Below the pieces are notes generated by a model. The model worked only from the letters and a program-made list of their open reading frames with translations. It was not told the origin of the DNA and did not search any database. Positions 1-5,379 of a stretch of 7,031 nucleotides of DNA are shown in pieces (position 1 is the stretch's first letter; the number at the start of each line of letters is the position of its first letter). This DNA comes from Prevotella sp. (GTDB lineage: Bacteria; Bacteroidota; Bacteroidia; Bacteroidales; Bacteroidaceae), in contig JAEENF010000172.1 of NCBI GenBank assembly GCA_016283605.1, forward strand, positions 1 to 7,031, read 5' to 3'. The position numbers and the translations under genes are program-made.

Positions 1-62
1 GATGGGGCAAAAATGGGCTTTTGTTGCGTTGCAATGTTGCAATAAGCACCTCCCACCCCATC
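1..62. repeat. Short inverted repeat at the left edge (gatgggg/ccccatc)
   Basis: Bases 1-7 (gatgggg) are the exact reverse complement of 56-62 (ccccatc). The repeat may extend to the left, because the partner of base 63 lies outside the window. It encloses the left arm of the larger 21-bp inverted repeat. As RNA it would be a 7-bp G/C-rich stem with a 48-nt loop and no following U-run, so it is not a convincing terminator. The partner bases overlap a second small stem, atccag (60-65) with ctggat (76-81), so the two could not form together in full. Function unknown. Confidence 0.4.
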
Positions 63-159
63 CAGAAACTACCTACTGGATAGTATTTGGAACATTATGA
101 TAAATAGAATTGTTATTTTTATGTATTATACTCCTTCATGCAACATTGCAACGCAACAA
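21..159. repeat. 21-bp perfect inverted repeat made of GTTGC/TTGCAA motifs, 97-nt spacer
   Basis: Bases 21-41 are the perfect reverse complement of 139-159. The left arm contains GTTGC at 23-27 followed by two tandem copies of gttgcaat (28-35 and 36-43). The right arm carries the mirror image, with attgcaac at 145-152 and gcaac at 153-157. Inside each arm is a near-palindrome: TTGCAAtgTTGCAA at 29-42 and ATGCAAcaTTGCAA at 138-151. The centres of these are about 109 bp apart. Such paired palindromes upstream of a promoter look like sites for a dimeric DNA-binding protein that could loop the DNA. Iterons or an origin are the alternative. The repeats lie upstream of the predicted promoter at 196-227, so a DNA-level role is more likely than a structure in that operon's mRNA. 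Confidence 0.7.
81..133. other. AT-rich segment between the arms of the inverted repeat
   Basis: This stretch is about 80 percent A/T by hand count, clearly richer than the coding DNA around it. It sits between the two arms of the 21-bp inverted repeat. AT-rich DNA next to repeated protein-binding sites occurs at replication origins as the unwinding element, and also in promoter upstream regions. I see no gene here. A TTTG at 86-89 is preceded by TA with a three-base gap, so it is only an imperfect match to TAnnTTTG. Confidence 0.4.
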
Positions 160-169
160 CTGCATGAAG
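134..169. repeat. Hairpin cttcatgca/tgcatgaag nested on the right arm
   Basis: Bases 134-142 (cttcatgca) pair perfectly with 161-169 (tgcatgaag), giving a 9-bp stem with an 18-base loop. The loop contains most of the right arm of the 21-bp inverted repeat. Bases 139-142 are shared, so this stem and the long-range repeat exclude each other in full form. That arrangement could act as a switch if this region is transcribed or single-stranded. No experimental counterpart is known to me. Confidence 0.5.
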
Positions 170-195
170 AAGTGGAAAAAGATAGCCACAGAATG

Positions 196-227
196 CTTGG
201 CGGTCTCGAAAATAATCACTACCTTTG
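196..227 (+). promoter_or_regulatory. Bacteroidetes-type promoter for the two-gene operon
   Basis: TACCTTTG at 220-227 matches the Bacteroidetes -7 consensus TAnnTTTG exactly. About 20 bp upstream, cttgg at 196-200 is a partial match to the -33 TTTG element. Transcription would begin around 232-236, leaving a leader of only about 15 nt before the ATG at 249. The A/T-rich bases just ahead of that ATG, with no clear Shine-Dalgarno sequence, fit Bacteroidetes initiation. The inverted repeats at 21-169 lie immediately upstream and could regulate it. Confidence 0.55.
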
Positions 228-248
228 CACACACAATATTAATCAGGT

Positions 249-911
249 ATGAAGCAAGTAAAGATCATGAATCTGCCCGAGTGCGACAAGCTGGTCTATT
301 CCGGTGGGATCATCGCACGGCAGATAGGAACGCTGTTCGTGGTTGACGACGAGAATCCCTTAAGCGCCGAGAGCTATCCCATCCTCTCAGGTGGTAAGAA
401 GGCCGCCGACGGTTGGCTGGGTGGCGATGCGGAGTGCTTTGACACGCCCGTGGTGTGTCGTGCCGGACAGAAGATTGACCCTAAGCGCTTTGCCACCTTC
501 GTGAAGCGCGGCATGCATGAGGAAGTGCCCACTACGGCTTGGGAATTGTATTGGAACCTGCGCGACAACGGCAGTGACCTCCAGCTTCCTGTATGGGCCA
601 CCAACAAAGAGACCATCCGCCAATTCACCATCGAACTCGAGTTCCACGATTTTCATGAAGAAGCCTGCTGCCGATCTACCGACACTTCAGACTTTTATTT
701 CGAGGCTTACTATGACCGCGGCAATAAGGACGAGGTCTTCTCTCAGCTCGACTCGCAGCTGATGGACTATATGAACATCCTCGATACCGAAGAATTGTAT
801 TGTCAGTTGGTCTTCACCAGTCTCGACATGGATTATCAGGATGTGATAGAGCGTCTGAACACACTCCAGATAGACACCCGCTATTGCGATATGTACGAAC
901 CTAGAAAGTAG
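249..911 (+). CDS. Uncharacterised acidic protein, first gene of a two-gene operon
   Basis: I do not recognise this 220-residue protein. It has no signal peptide and no membrane segment, so it is probably cytoplasmic. It is strongly acidic (about 40 Asp/Glu against 22 Lys/Arg by hand count) and has seven cysteines (12, 63, 70, 140, 141, 185, 213) without a tidy zinc-finger spacing. The middle is rich in aromatic residues (TTAWELYWNL near 95-104, then a Phe/Tyr/Asp/Glu-rich stretch at 128-156), suggesting a folded alpha/beta domain. The last 60 residues look helical. The ATG at 249 is preferred because it sits about 15 nt after the predicted transcription start; an ATG at 267 is an alternative. 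It ends 5 nt before the next gene, so the two are probably co-translated and act together. Codon use resembles the neighbouring genes. A role with the downstream primase/helicase-like gene is only guilt by association. Confidence 0.8.
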   Translation: MKQVKIMNLPECDKLVYSGGIIARQIGTLFVVDDENPLSAESYPILSGGKKAADGWLGGDAECFDTPVVCRAGQKIDPKRFATFVKRGMHEEVPTTAWELYWNLRDNGSDLQLPVWATNKETIRQFTIELEFHDFHEEACCRSTDTSDFYFEAYYDRGNKDEVFSQLDSQLMDYMNILDTEELYCQLVFTSLDMDYQDVIERLNTLQIDTRYCDMYEPRK

Positions 912-916
912 CCTCT

Positions 917-1537
917 ATGCCCAGCATCAAAGAGATACCCGTCCGTTTTGTCGTAGAGCGAGCCAAGGCCCAAGACAGCGCAGAGGCTGTCATGACCCTT
1001 CGATCCTTGGTGGCAGACTGGTATGAGGAAAATCACTACACGCTGGAAGGCTATGAGACCCTCCGTGAGATTGAAGACTGCCTCCCCGAGAGACGTAAGA
1101 AGGCCAAGACGGTCAGTATGACTGAGCCTGTCATCATGCCTGGCTGCATACTGGGTCGCTTCCGCACCAATGCCGAGTCGGCCAACTTGCTGATTAAGAT
1201 CATCCACGAAATCCATCGTCGTATGAACATCCCGATGGAAGAGAGCCGCAAGGCCAAACGTCCTGAGGATGTGAGACAGACGAGTTGGACTTGGCCTCAT
1301 GTGATGCGCGTGATGGCAAGAAGTGGCATCGTGAAGGAAGATATCACCAAAGCGGAATTCGGAGCGATGATAGAGCAGATATTGGATGGCAAGGTGAAAC
1401 CAAACTCCATCCGCAGGGTGACTCATGGTGATTACAACATCGTGAAGCTCTATGATTATGACCTCAGCAAGGGCGATTCTGACATCTGTAACGAAATTCT
1501 TGGTCTGTTTATGCCCTTGCTCATGCCAAAGATTTGA
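917..1537 (+). CDS. Uncharacterised helical protein, possible DNA-binding C-terminal domain
   Basis: This 206-residue protein begins 5 nt after the stop of the preceding gene, so both are probably read from the promoter at 196-227. No signal peptide or membrane segment is seen. It appears mostly helical. The centre has a conserved-looking segment, VSMTEPVIMPGCILGRF (66-82), followed by a helix at about 85-103. Near the C-terminus, the motif TWTWPHVMRVM (124-134), a helix at about 145-156 and KPNSIRRV (161-168) recall the arrangement 'W-H-V ... N-S-I-R/K' that I associate with small proteins and regulators of Bacteroidetes mobile elements. I could not confirm this, and I assign no family. The stop codon TGA (1535-1537) lies inside the first copy of the TTTGACAT array, linking the end of this gene to the control region of the next. 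A DNA-binding regulator that recognises one of the two repeat arrays is a reasonable guess, not a conclusion. Confidence 0.8.
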   Translation: MPSIKEIPVRFVVERAKAQDSAEAVMTLRSLVADWYEENHYTLEGYETLREIEDCLPERRKKAKTVSMTEPVIMPGCILGRFRTNAESANLLIKIIHEIHRRMNIPMEESRKAKRPEDVRQTSWTWPHVMRVMARSGIVKEDITKAEFGAMIEQILDGKVKPNSIRRVTHGDYNIVKLYDYDLSKGDSDICNEILGLFMPLLMPKI

Positions 1538-1588
1538 CATGGATTTGACATTTTGACATCGGTTTGACATCCATTTGACATTTGACAT
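1533..1588 (+). repeat. Six-copy TTTGACAT direct-repeat (iteron-like) array
   Basis: The exact 8-mer TTTGACAT occurs at 1533-1540, 1544-1551, 1552-1559, 1563-1570, 1574-1581 and 1581-1588 (the last two share one base). All copies face the same way. Start-to-start distances are 11, 8, 11, 11 and 7 bp. The first four copies form two back-to-back 19-bp units, each being 8-mer, three variable bases, 8-mer. Copies 11 bp apart lie on roughly the same helix face. Short same-direction repeats beside a gene for a replication-type protein are typical of iterons, where an initiator binds. They could also be operator sites for the promoter 40 bp downstream. The array begins inside the stop codon region of the upstream gene. 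Confidence 0.85.
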
Positions 1589-1602
1589 CTAAAGCAGAAA
1601 AA

Positions 1603-1661
1603 CACTTTTTTTGCATTTCTTTTTGTTGTAAATTTGCAGCACGATCGAAAAAAAAGTGCTG
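1603..1661. repeat. Overlapping inverted repeats around the promoter and leader
   Basis: Bases 1603-1612 (cac followed by seven T) are the reverse complement of 1649-1658 (seven A followed by gtg); the -7 box lies between them. A second pair, cagcac (1637-1642) with gtgctg (1656-1661), lies in the expected leader. Both use the gtg at 1656-1658, so only one can form at a time. The first spans the promoter in DNA. The second could fold in the mRNA. A regulatory role is plausible but unproven. Confidence 0.4.
1606..1636 (+). promoter_or_regulatory. Bacteroidetes-type promoter for the primase/helicase-like gene
   Basis: TAAATTTG at 1629-1636 matches the -7 consensus TAnnTTTG exactly. Upstream, a T-run ending in TTTG (1606-1613) may serve as the -33 element, although the spacing to TTTG is shorter than usual (15 bp). 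Transcription would start near 1643, giving a leader of about 57 nt before the ATG at 1700. The TTTGACAT array ends about 40 bp upstream of the -7 element, in a position suited to control. Confidence 0.55.
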
Positions 1662-1699
1662 GCGCCGCACTATGTTTAACATTAAAAAGGTATTTGCCG

Positions 1700-4036
1700 A
1701 TGAAAAAAAATCTGATTGCGCTTAACTGCGCAAAAAAGCCAAACCGAGGTCAGGCTTTCGAAAGTGACCTCCAAAAGTACAACACACTGATCCGTGAGCC
1801 TTGGCTTGCGGACATGGTGAGCCGCATCCAGCAGGGCGAGGAGTCGCTGAAAGACGAATTGCCTATCCGCTGCTCACATTACTACCGATTCAAGAACAAC
1901 CATCGCTGCCAGGCAGACATGGACCCTGAATCGTTCCTCTTTCAGACCTGCGTTGACATCGATGATGCCAGCATCGTAGAGCTTACTATTAATAAGGTAC
2001 GCGAGCTCAACGCTCAGGAAGGCCCTTGGCAGGACATGCTGCTCCATCTGGAGTATTCTGCCCGTAAGAAGCTGCACATCGACATCCGCATTCCCGTGGG
2101 CATGACCATCGAGGAGGCCCAGCAGGCGTATTGCGAGGCCCTTGGTGTGGCCTATGACGGCAGCTGTATCTCGCCAGAGCGCTTCATCCTGATTACCGAT
2201 GCCTCGCAGACCATCTACACGTCGGAACATTGGTATGAGGTGTTGCCTGACGAAGAACTCCAGCAGCGTCGTGAGGCTTATCTGAAGCGCGGACTGACCA
2301 TCGACGGACGAAAGCTGAAATCTCAGCCGATGTCACATGAGCTCAAATCTGAGCCGATGTCAGTCACTCAGGGCGAACTCTTCCCTATTGAAGAAAAGGT
2401 GGAAGCTGATGCCTGTTGTCTGCGTGCCTTCGATCTCTGTATGGAGGAGGCTGGACTGACTGAGCGAGCCCTGCAGGTGGAAGGTGTGCGTCACAATTCC
2501 CTCGTGAGCATCTTCTCTGTAGGTGCCTGTCGCCTGATGTCCAAAGAGCAGATGGTGGCTGTGGTGAAGACCCGTATGCCTGAGTATGCCGAGGAAAAGG
2601 ACTGTCAGCAGCTCATCAACGACTTCTATCAGAACTATACTGAGATGAATCGTCCGATGACCCGTCGTCTGCGAGAGATCCATGCAGAGGCCTTCAATGA
2701 GGACTTGGCAGAGGAAGATGAGACAGAGGACGCTATGGAGCCTGCTGAGACCTCAGGAAAGAAGCGCCGTCTCAATTGTCGACAACTGCCTTCCGGCCTG
2801 CGTGAGCCTGTGGCAACTGCGCCTGAAAGCATGCAGATGAATGTGCTCTGCTCTATCCTACCCTTGGCTGCGGCCTATGCCGATCAGGTGGAAGTGGAGT
2901 ATGCCGATGAGCGACGCCAGCATCTGGGACTGATGTCGATGATTATCGGTCGTCAGGCAGGTGGTAAGTCGTGCTGCAAAGAAGGTGTCGAGACTTGGCT
3001 GAAGCCCCTGAGTGACGAGTCGAAAGAGGCTCGCGAGCAGGAGGATGCTGTCAAGGAGAAGAACAAGCTCCGCAAGGCCAACGAACGTGCCTTGGAGGTG
3101 CCTAAGCTGCCTATCCGCAAGGTGCCCATCACCATCTCTAATTCTACGCTGCTGAAGCGTATGAAGAATGCGCAAGGCCATACATTGGTGTCGTTTGGTG
3201 AAGAGCTCGACACGCTGCTGAAGACCAACGGTGCAGGCAACTGGTCAGCTAAGTATGATGTCTATCGCTACTCCTTTGACCGTGCTGAGTGGGGTCAGGA
3301 TTACAATAGCGATCAGGCTGAGTCGGGTGAGGTCAACGTGGCCTACAACTGGGTGATCTTCGGTACCTATGGCGCCTTCAACCGCTGCTTCAATCATGAG
3401 AATGTGGAGAATGGTCTGGCAGGACGTATTCTGATGTCTGAGATGCCTGATACCCGCTTCTCCAGGATTCCCAAGTACAAGTCGATGACGGCGGAGCAGC
3501 AGGAGGCTGTGTGGAAGGCCGCAGATCTGCTTCGCTCGAAGTCGGGTTTTGTGGATACCCCACGTCTGCGTAAGGCCATTGAGCGTTGGCTCGAAGAGAA
3601 ACGTATCGCCGCCATGAAGGCCATTGATGACTCGATGGACGAACTGCGTAAGCGATCGGCTGTCATTGCCTTCCGTTGTGCTGTGGTGTTCCATCTGCTG
3701 TCGGGCAAGGAGAAGGAGTCGAAGGCGTGTGTGGATTTCATGCTGGTGATGGCCGACTATACGCTTCAGAATCAGATGCACATGCTCAGTCAGATGATGG
3801 CTGACCAGCAGGCCAAGAACGCACCAGTCGTTACCATCAGCAACAAGGCTACGTTTGACAACCTGCCAACGGTGTTCACGATGGCCGACCTGAAGGCAGC
3901 CAAGGGTCAGCATTATGCGGAGTCGTCGTATCGCAGCATCGTCAGCCGATGGAGTTCTGACCATCTGGTGGAAGAGGTGCCTGCAGGGGCATACGGAGAT
4001 GACAAGCGTCAGCGCTGGCGAAAGATTGTGGCCTAA
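1700..4036 (+). CDS. BT4734-like/DUF3987 primase-helicase-type protein
   Basis: This 778-residue protein has the two-part layout of Bacteroidetes 'VirE N-terminal domain' proteins. Residues about 20-200 match the BT4734-like (VirE_N) domain, regarded as a relative of archaeo-eukaryotic primases: CVDIDDA at 84-90 supplies the acidic motif, LEYSARKKLHIDIRI at 117-131 the central strand region, and YDGSCISPERFILITD at 152-167 the last motif. Residues about 236-335 are helical and resemble a primase C-terminal linker domain. An acidic linker (about 333-350) leads to a DUF3987-type ATPase with Walker A GRQAGGKS (417-424), a Walker B-like strand ending in Glu501-Glu502, a polar-residue strand NWVIFGT (550-556) and a candidate arginine finger Arg576. 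A charged coiled-coil-like stretch lies at 436-466. The last 65 residues resemble a winged helix.

The likely role is nucleotide-dependent work on DNA, such as priming or unwinding at a replicon. Activity is inferred. Upstream in-frame TTG codons such as 1634 fall inside the promoter, so ATG 1700 is chosen. A bidirectional terminator follows 5 nt after the stop. Confidence 0.85.
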   Translation: MKKNLIALNCAKKPNRGQAFESDLQKYNTLIREPWLADMVSRIQQGEESLKDELPIRCSHYYRFKNNHRCQADMDPESFLFQTCVDIDDASIVELTINKVRELNAQEGPWQDMLLHLEYSARKKLHIDIRIPVGMTIEEAQQAYCEALGVAYDGSCISPERFILITDASQTIYTSEHWYEVLPDEELQQRREAYLKRGLTIDGRKLKSQPMSHELKSEPMSVTQGELFPIEEKVEADACCLRAFDLCMEEAGLTERALQVEGVRHNSLVSIFSVGACRLMSKEQMVAVVKTRMPEYAEEKDCQQLINDFYQNYTEMNRPMTRRLREIHAEAFNEDLAEEDETEDAMEPAETSGKKRRLNCRQLPSGLREPVATAPESMQMNVLCSILPLAAAYADQVEVEYADERRQHLGLMSMIIGRQAGGKSCCKEGVETWLKPLSDESKEAREQEDAVKEKNKLRKANERALEVPKLPIRKVPITISNSTLLKRMKNAQGHTLVSFGEELDTLLKTNGAGNWSAKYDVYRYSFDRAEWGQDYNSDQAESGEVNVAYNWVIFGTYGAFNRCFNHENVENGLAGRILMSEMPDTRFSRIPKYKSMTAEQQEAVWKAADLLRSKSGFVDTPRLRKAIERWLEEKRIAAMKAIDDSMDELRKRSAVIAFRCAVVFHLLSGKEKESKACVDFMLVMADYTLQNQMHMLSQMMADQQAKNAPVVTISNKATFDNLPTVFTMADLKAAKGQHYAESSYRSIVSRWSSDHLVEEVPAGAYGDDKRQRWRKIVA
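1716..1733 (+). repeat. Small hairpin just inside the primase-helicase coding start
   Basis: TTGCGC (1716-1721) and GCGCAA (1728-1733) form a 6-bp stem with a 6-nt loop beginning 14 nt after the start codon. Structure this close to a start can slow initiation. The stem is short and could be chance. Confidence 0.3.
2315..2368 (+). repeat. Imperfect 27-bp tandem duplication within the interdomain linker
   Basis: Bases 2315-2341 and 2342-2368 are two adjacent 27-bp copies that encode LKSQPMSHE and LKSEPMSVT (residues 206-223). The frame is kept. They fall between the BT4734-like domain and the helical linker domain, a place where extra length is tolerated. Each copy contains ATGTCA, the reverse complement of the TGACAT core of the array at 1533-1588, at 2330-2335 and 2357-2362. 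That may be coincidence. Confidence 0.6.
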
Positions 4037-4041
4037 AAAGA

Positions 4042-4072
4042 GAATCCCCGCTACGTAAAATAGCGGGGATTC
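4042..4072. terminator. Bidirectional rho-independent terminator
   Basis: A perfect 12-bp stem, gaatccccgcta (4042-4053) with tagcggggattc (4061-4072), has a 7-nt loop. Read on the minus strand it is followed by TCTTTTT, a good U-run, and sits 25 nt after the stop of the TPR gene. Read on the plus strand it is followed by a weaker GTTGTTTCTT and sits 5 nt after the stop of the primase-helicase-like gene. It therefore probably ends both convergent transcripts. Confidence 0.85.
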
Positions 4073-4097
4073 GTTGTTTCTTAATAGAATGAATCTC

Positions 4098-5336
4098 TTA
4101 GAGGATAGCGTCAGCTTTCTCCTGCTGGCCAGTCTGTGTGTAGATATTCTTCAACAGATAGCCCCACTTTACAGTCATCTGATCAGGATCGAGCTCCTTA
4201 GCTTTCTCGAAATCCTGCTGAGCACCCAGAAGCATATTCTTGAATGTTGCCTCGTCCTCTGGCTTCATACGACCAGTACGAACATCCGACTTTGCCTCAT
4301 TGAATTCTGCGGCCTTGTTCCATTTGCAGACGGCACGATTATAGACGCACTGCAGGAAAATTGCCTTATTATCTTCGCTGACCTTGTCAAATTCAGCAAT
4401 CGACTCGTCGTACTTCTTCTGCTGCATCAACAGATAGCCTTTGTAGACGTGAGGAAGTGAAGAAACGGGATTCTTGGCAGCAAACTCGTCTGCCAGACGG
4501 ATAACCTCCTCGCTAGTACCCTGCTGGATAACGGCATCAGACAGTGCACCATAGACCTGCTCGTTGTCAGGATACTGTCCATAAAGCTCTTTGATGTCAT
4601 TCAGGTACTTCACGCTGTCAGCTTTAGTGTTCTGAGACATACGCATAGAATAGAGCAGGAACTCGAAAGAGAGATCGTGGATCTGCTTGGCAGTATCCTG
4701 CACACCTACCTTGAAGAAATCAGTAGCCTTAGCAAAATCCTTAAGCTGGGCAGCAGCACGACCGCCATAGAAAGCAGCTACACCACGATTAGGATCGTTG
4801 ACTGCAACACCTTCTACGCCTTCGAACAGCGCAGCCTTAGCAGAGTTCATATAGGCCTCGAAACACTTCAGGGCATCCTCGTTCTTATTGTCGTTAGCAT
4901 AGTCGATACCACCATTCAGCACCCCAATACGAACACTCTTCAGTCGATCCTGATTCTTCTTCTGGAAGGCTGGCTTCACCTTTCCCTTGGCATCAGGCAG
5001 AATATCATACTTGTCACATTCGATAGCATAGTTCAGAGCATTCATGCCGGCAAGAACCATTCCCTCCTTATCAATCGGGTCATTCTTCTGCATCACCTGA
5101 TTGGTGGTCTTGGTGTCATCTTCCTTCTTGTATTTCTCGAAAGCAAGCTCGACAAGCTTGTTGTAAGCCTTCGCTTTTTCCTGGTCGTTAGCTAACTGTC
5201 CAAGACTGCTCTTAACAAGAGCTTCAGCTTCAGCAAAGTCCTTTGCCTTGAGGATAGCCTTCAAAGCATCACTGTCACCGGCAAATGCGGTAGAGCTTGC
5301 TACCACCATCATTGCCATCATCAATAATTTTTTCAT
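4098..5336 (-). CDS. Exported tetratricopeptide-repeat protein
   Basis: This 412-residue protein starts with a clear signal peptide: lysines at 2-3, a hydrophobic core and a cleavage site after Ala-Phe-Ala at residue 19. No lipobox cysteine follows, so it should be a soluble periplasmic protein rather than a lipoprotein. The mature part is helical, with several TPR-like helix pairs, for example about 145-165, 186-212, 260-288 and 294-320, and a last one near 369-405 (AQQDFEKAKELDPDQ). TPRs bind other proteins, so it is probably a scaffold or assembly factor; the partner cannot be read from the sequence. The gene begins 43 nt after the gyrA stop on the same strand with no evident promoter between, so it is probably co-transcribed with gyrA. 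I recall a TPR gene after gyrA in other Bacteroidales. There is no functional link to gyrase that I can show. The ATG at 5336 is fixed by the signal peptide. Confidence 0.9.
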   Translation of the reverse strand: MKKLLMMAMMVVASSTAFAGDSDALKAILKAKDFAEAEALVKSSLGQLANDQEKAKAYNKLVELAFEKYKKEDDTKTTNQVMQKNDPIDKEGMVLAGMNALNYAIECDKYDILPDAKGKVKPAFQKKNQDRLKSVRIGVLNGGIDYANDNKNEDALKCFEAYMNSAKAALFEGVEGVAVNDPNRGVAAFYGGRAAAQLKDFAKATDFFKVGVQDTAKQIHDLSFEFLLYSMRMSQNTKADSVKYLNDIKELYGQYPDNEQVYGALSDAVIQQGTSEEVIRLADEFAAKNPVSSLPHVYKGYLLMQQKKYDESIAEFDKVSEDNKAIFLQCVYNRAVCKWNKAAEFNEAKSDVRTGRMKPEDEATFKNMLLGAQQDFEKAKELDPDQMTVKWGYLLKNIYTQTGQQEKADAIL

Positions 5337-5379
5337 AAGCGATAAAAAATTGGTTGAACGTTATTATTAATTGTTGTAT

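Noticed and set aside
110..346. Open frame of 78 codons overlapping the start of the 220-residue gene
   Set aside because: It overlaps the better-supported gene in another frame, spans the predicted promoter and the inverted repeat arm, and its product has no recognisable features.
881..1588. Minus-strand open frame of 235 codons
   Set aside because: It is antisense to the 206-residue gene, and its first residues are just the translated TTTGACAT array (repeated Met-Ser-Asn). No promoter or protein-like composition (His-rich).
1533..1588. CRISPR array
   Set aside because: Units are 8 bp with gaps of 0-3 bp; there are no spacers and no cas genes.
1533..1588. TTGACA copies as sigma-70 type -35 boxes
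   Set aside because: The Bacteroidetes housekeeping sigma factor uses TTTG and TAnnTTTG. No TATAAT-like partner at the right spacing follows the copies.
1634..1699. N-terminal extension of the primase-helicase-like protein from a TTG at 1634
   Set aside because: That TTG is part of the predicted -7 promoter element, so it would not be transcribed. The ATG at 1700 has an A-rich approach and a normal protein N-terminus.
1..4097. Insertion sequence or integrase-borne element with attachment sites
   Set aside because: No transposase or integrase gene is visible, and I found no direct repeats flanking the block within the window. The left boundary may lie outside it.
4074..5195. Plus-strand open frames of 128 and 172 codons
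   Set aside because: Antisense shadows of the TPR gene, with no promoter or recognisable product.
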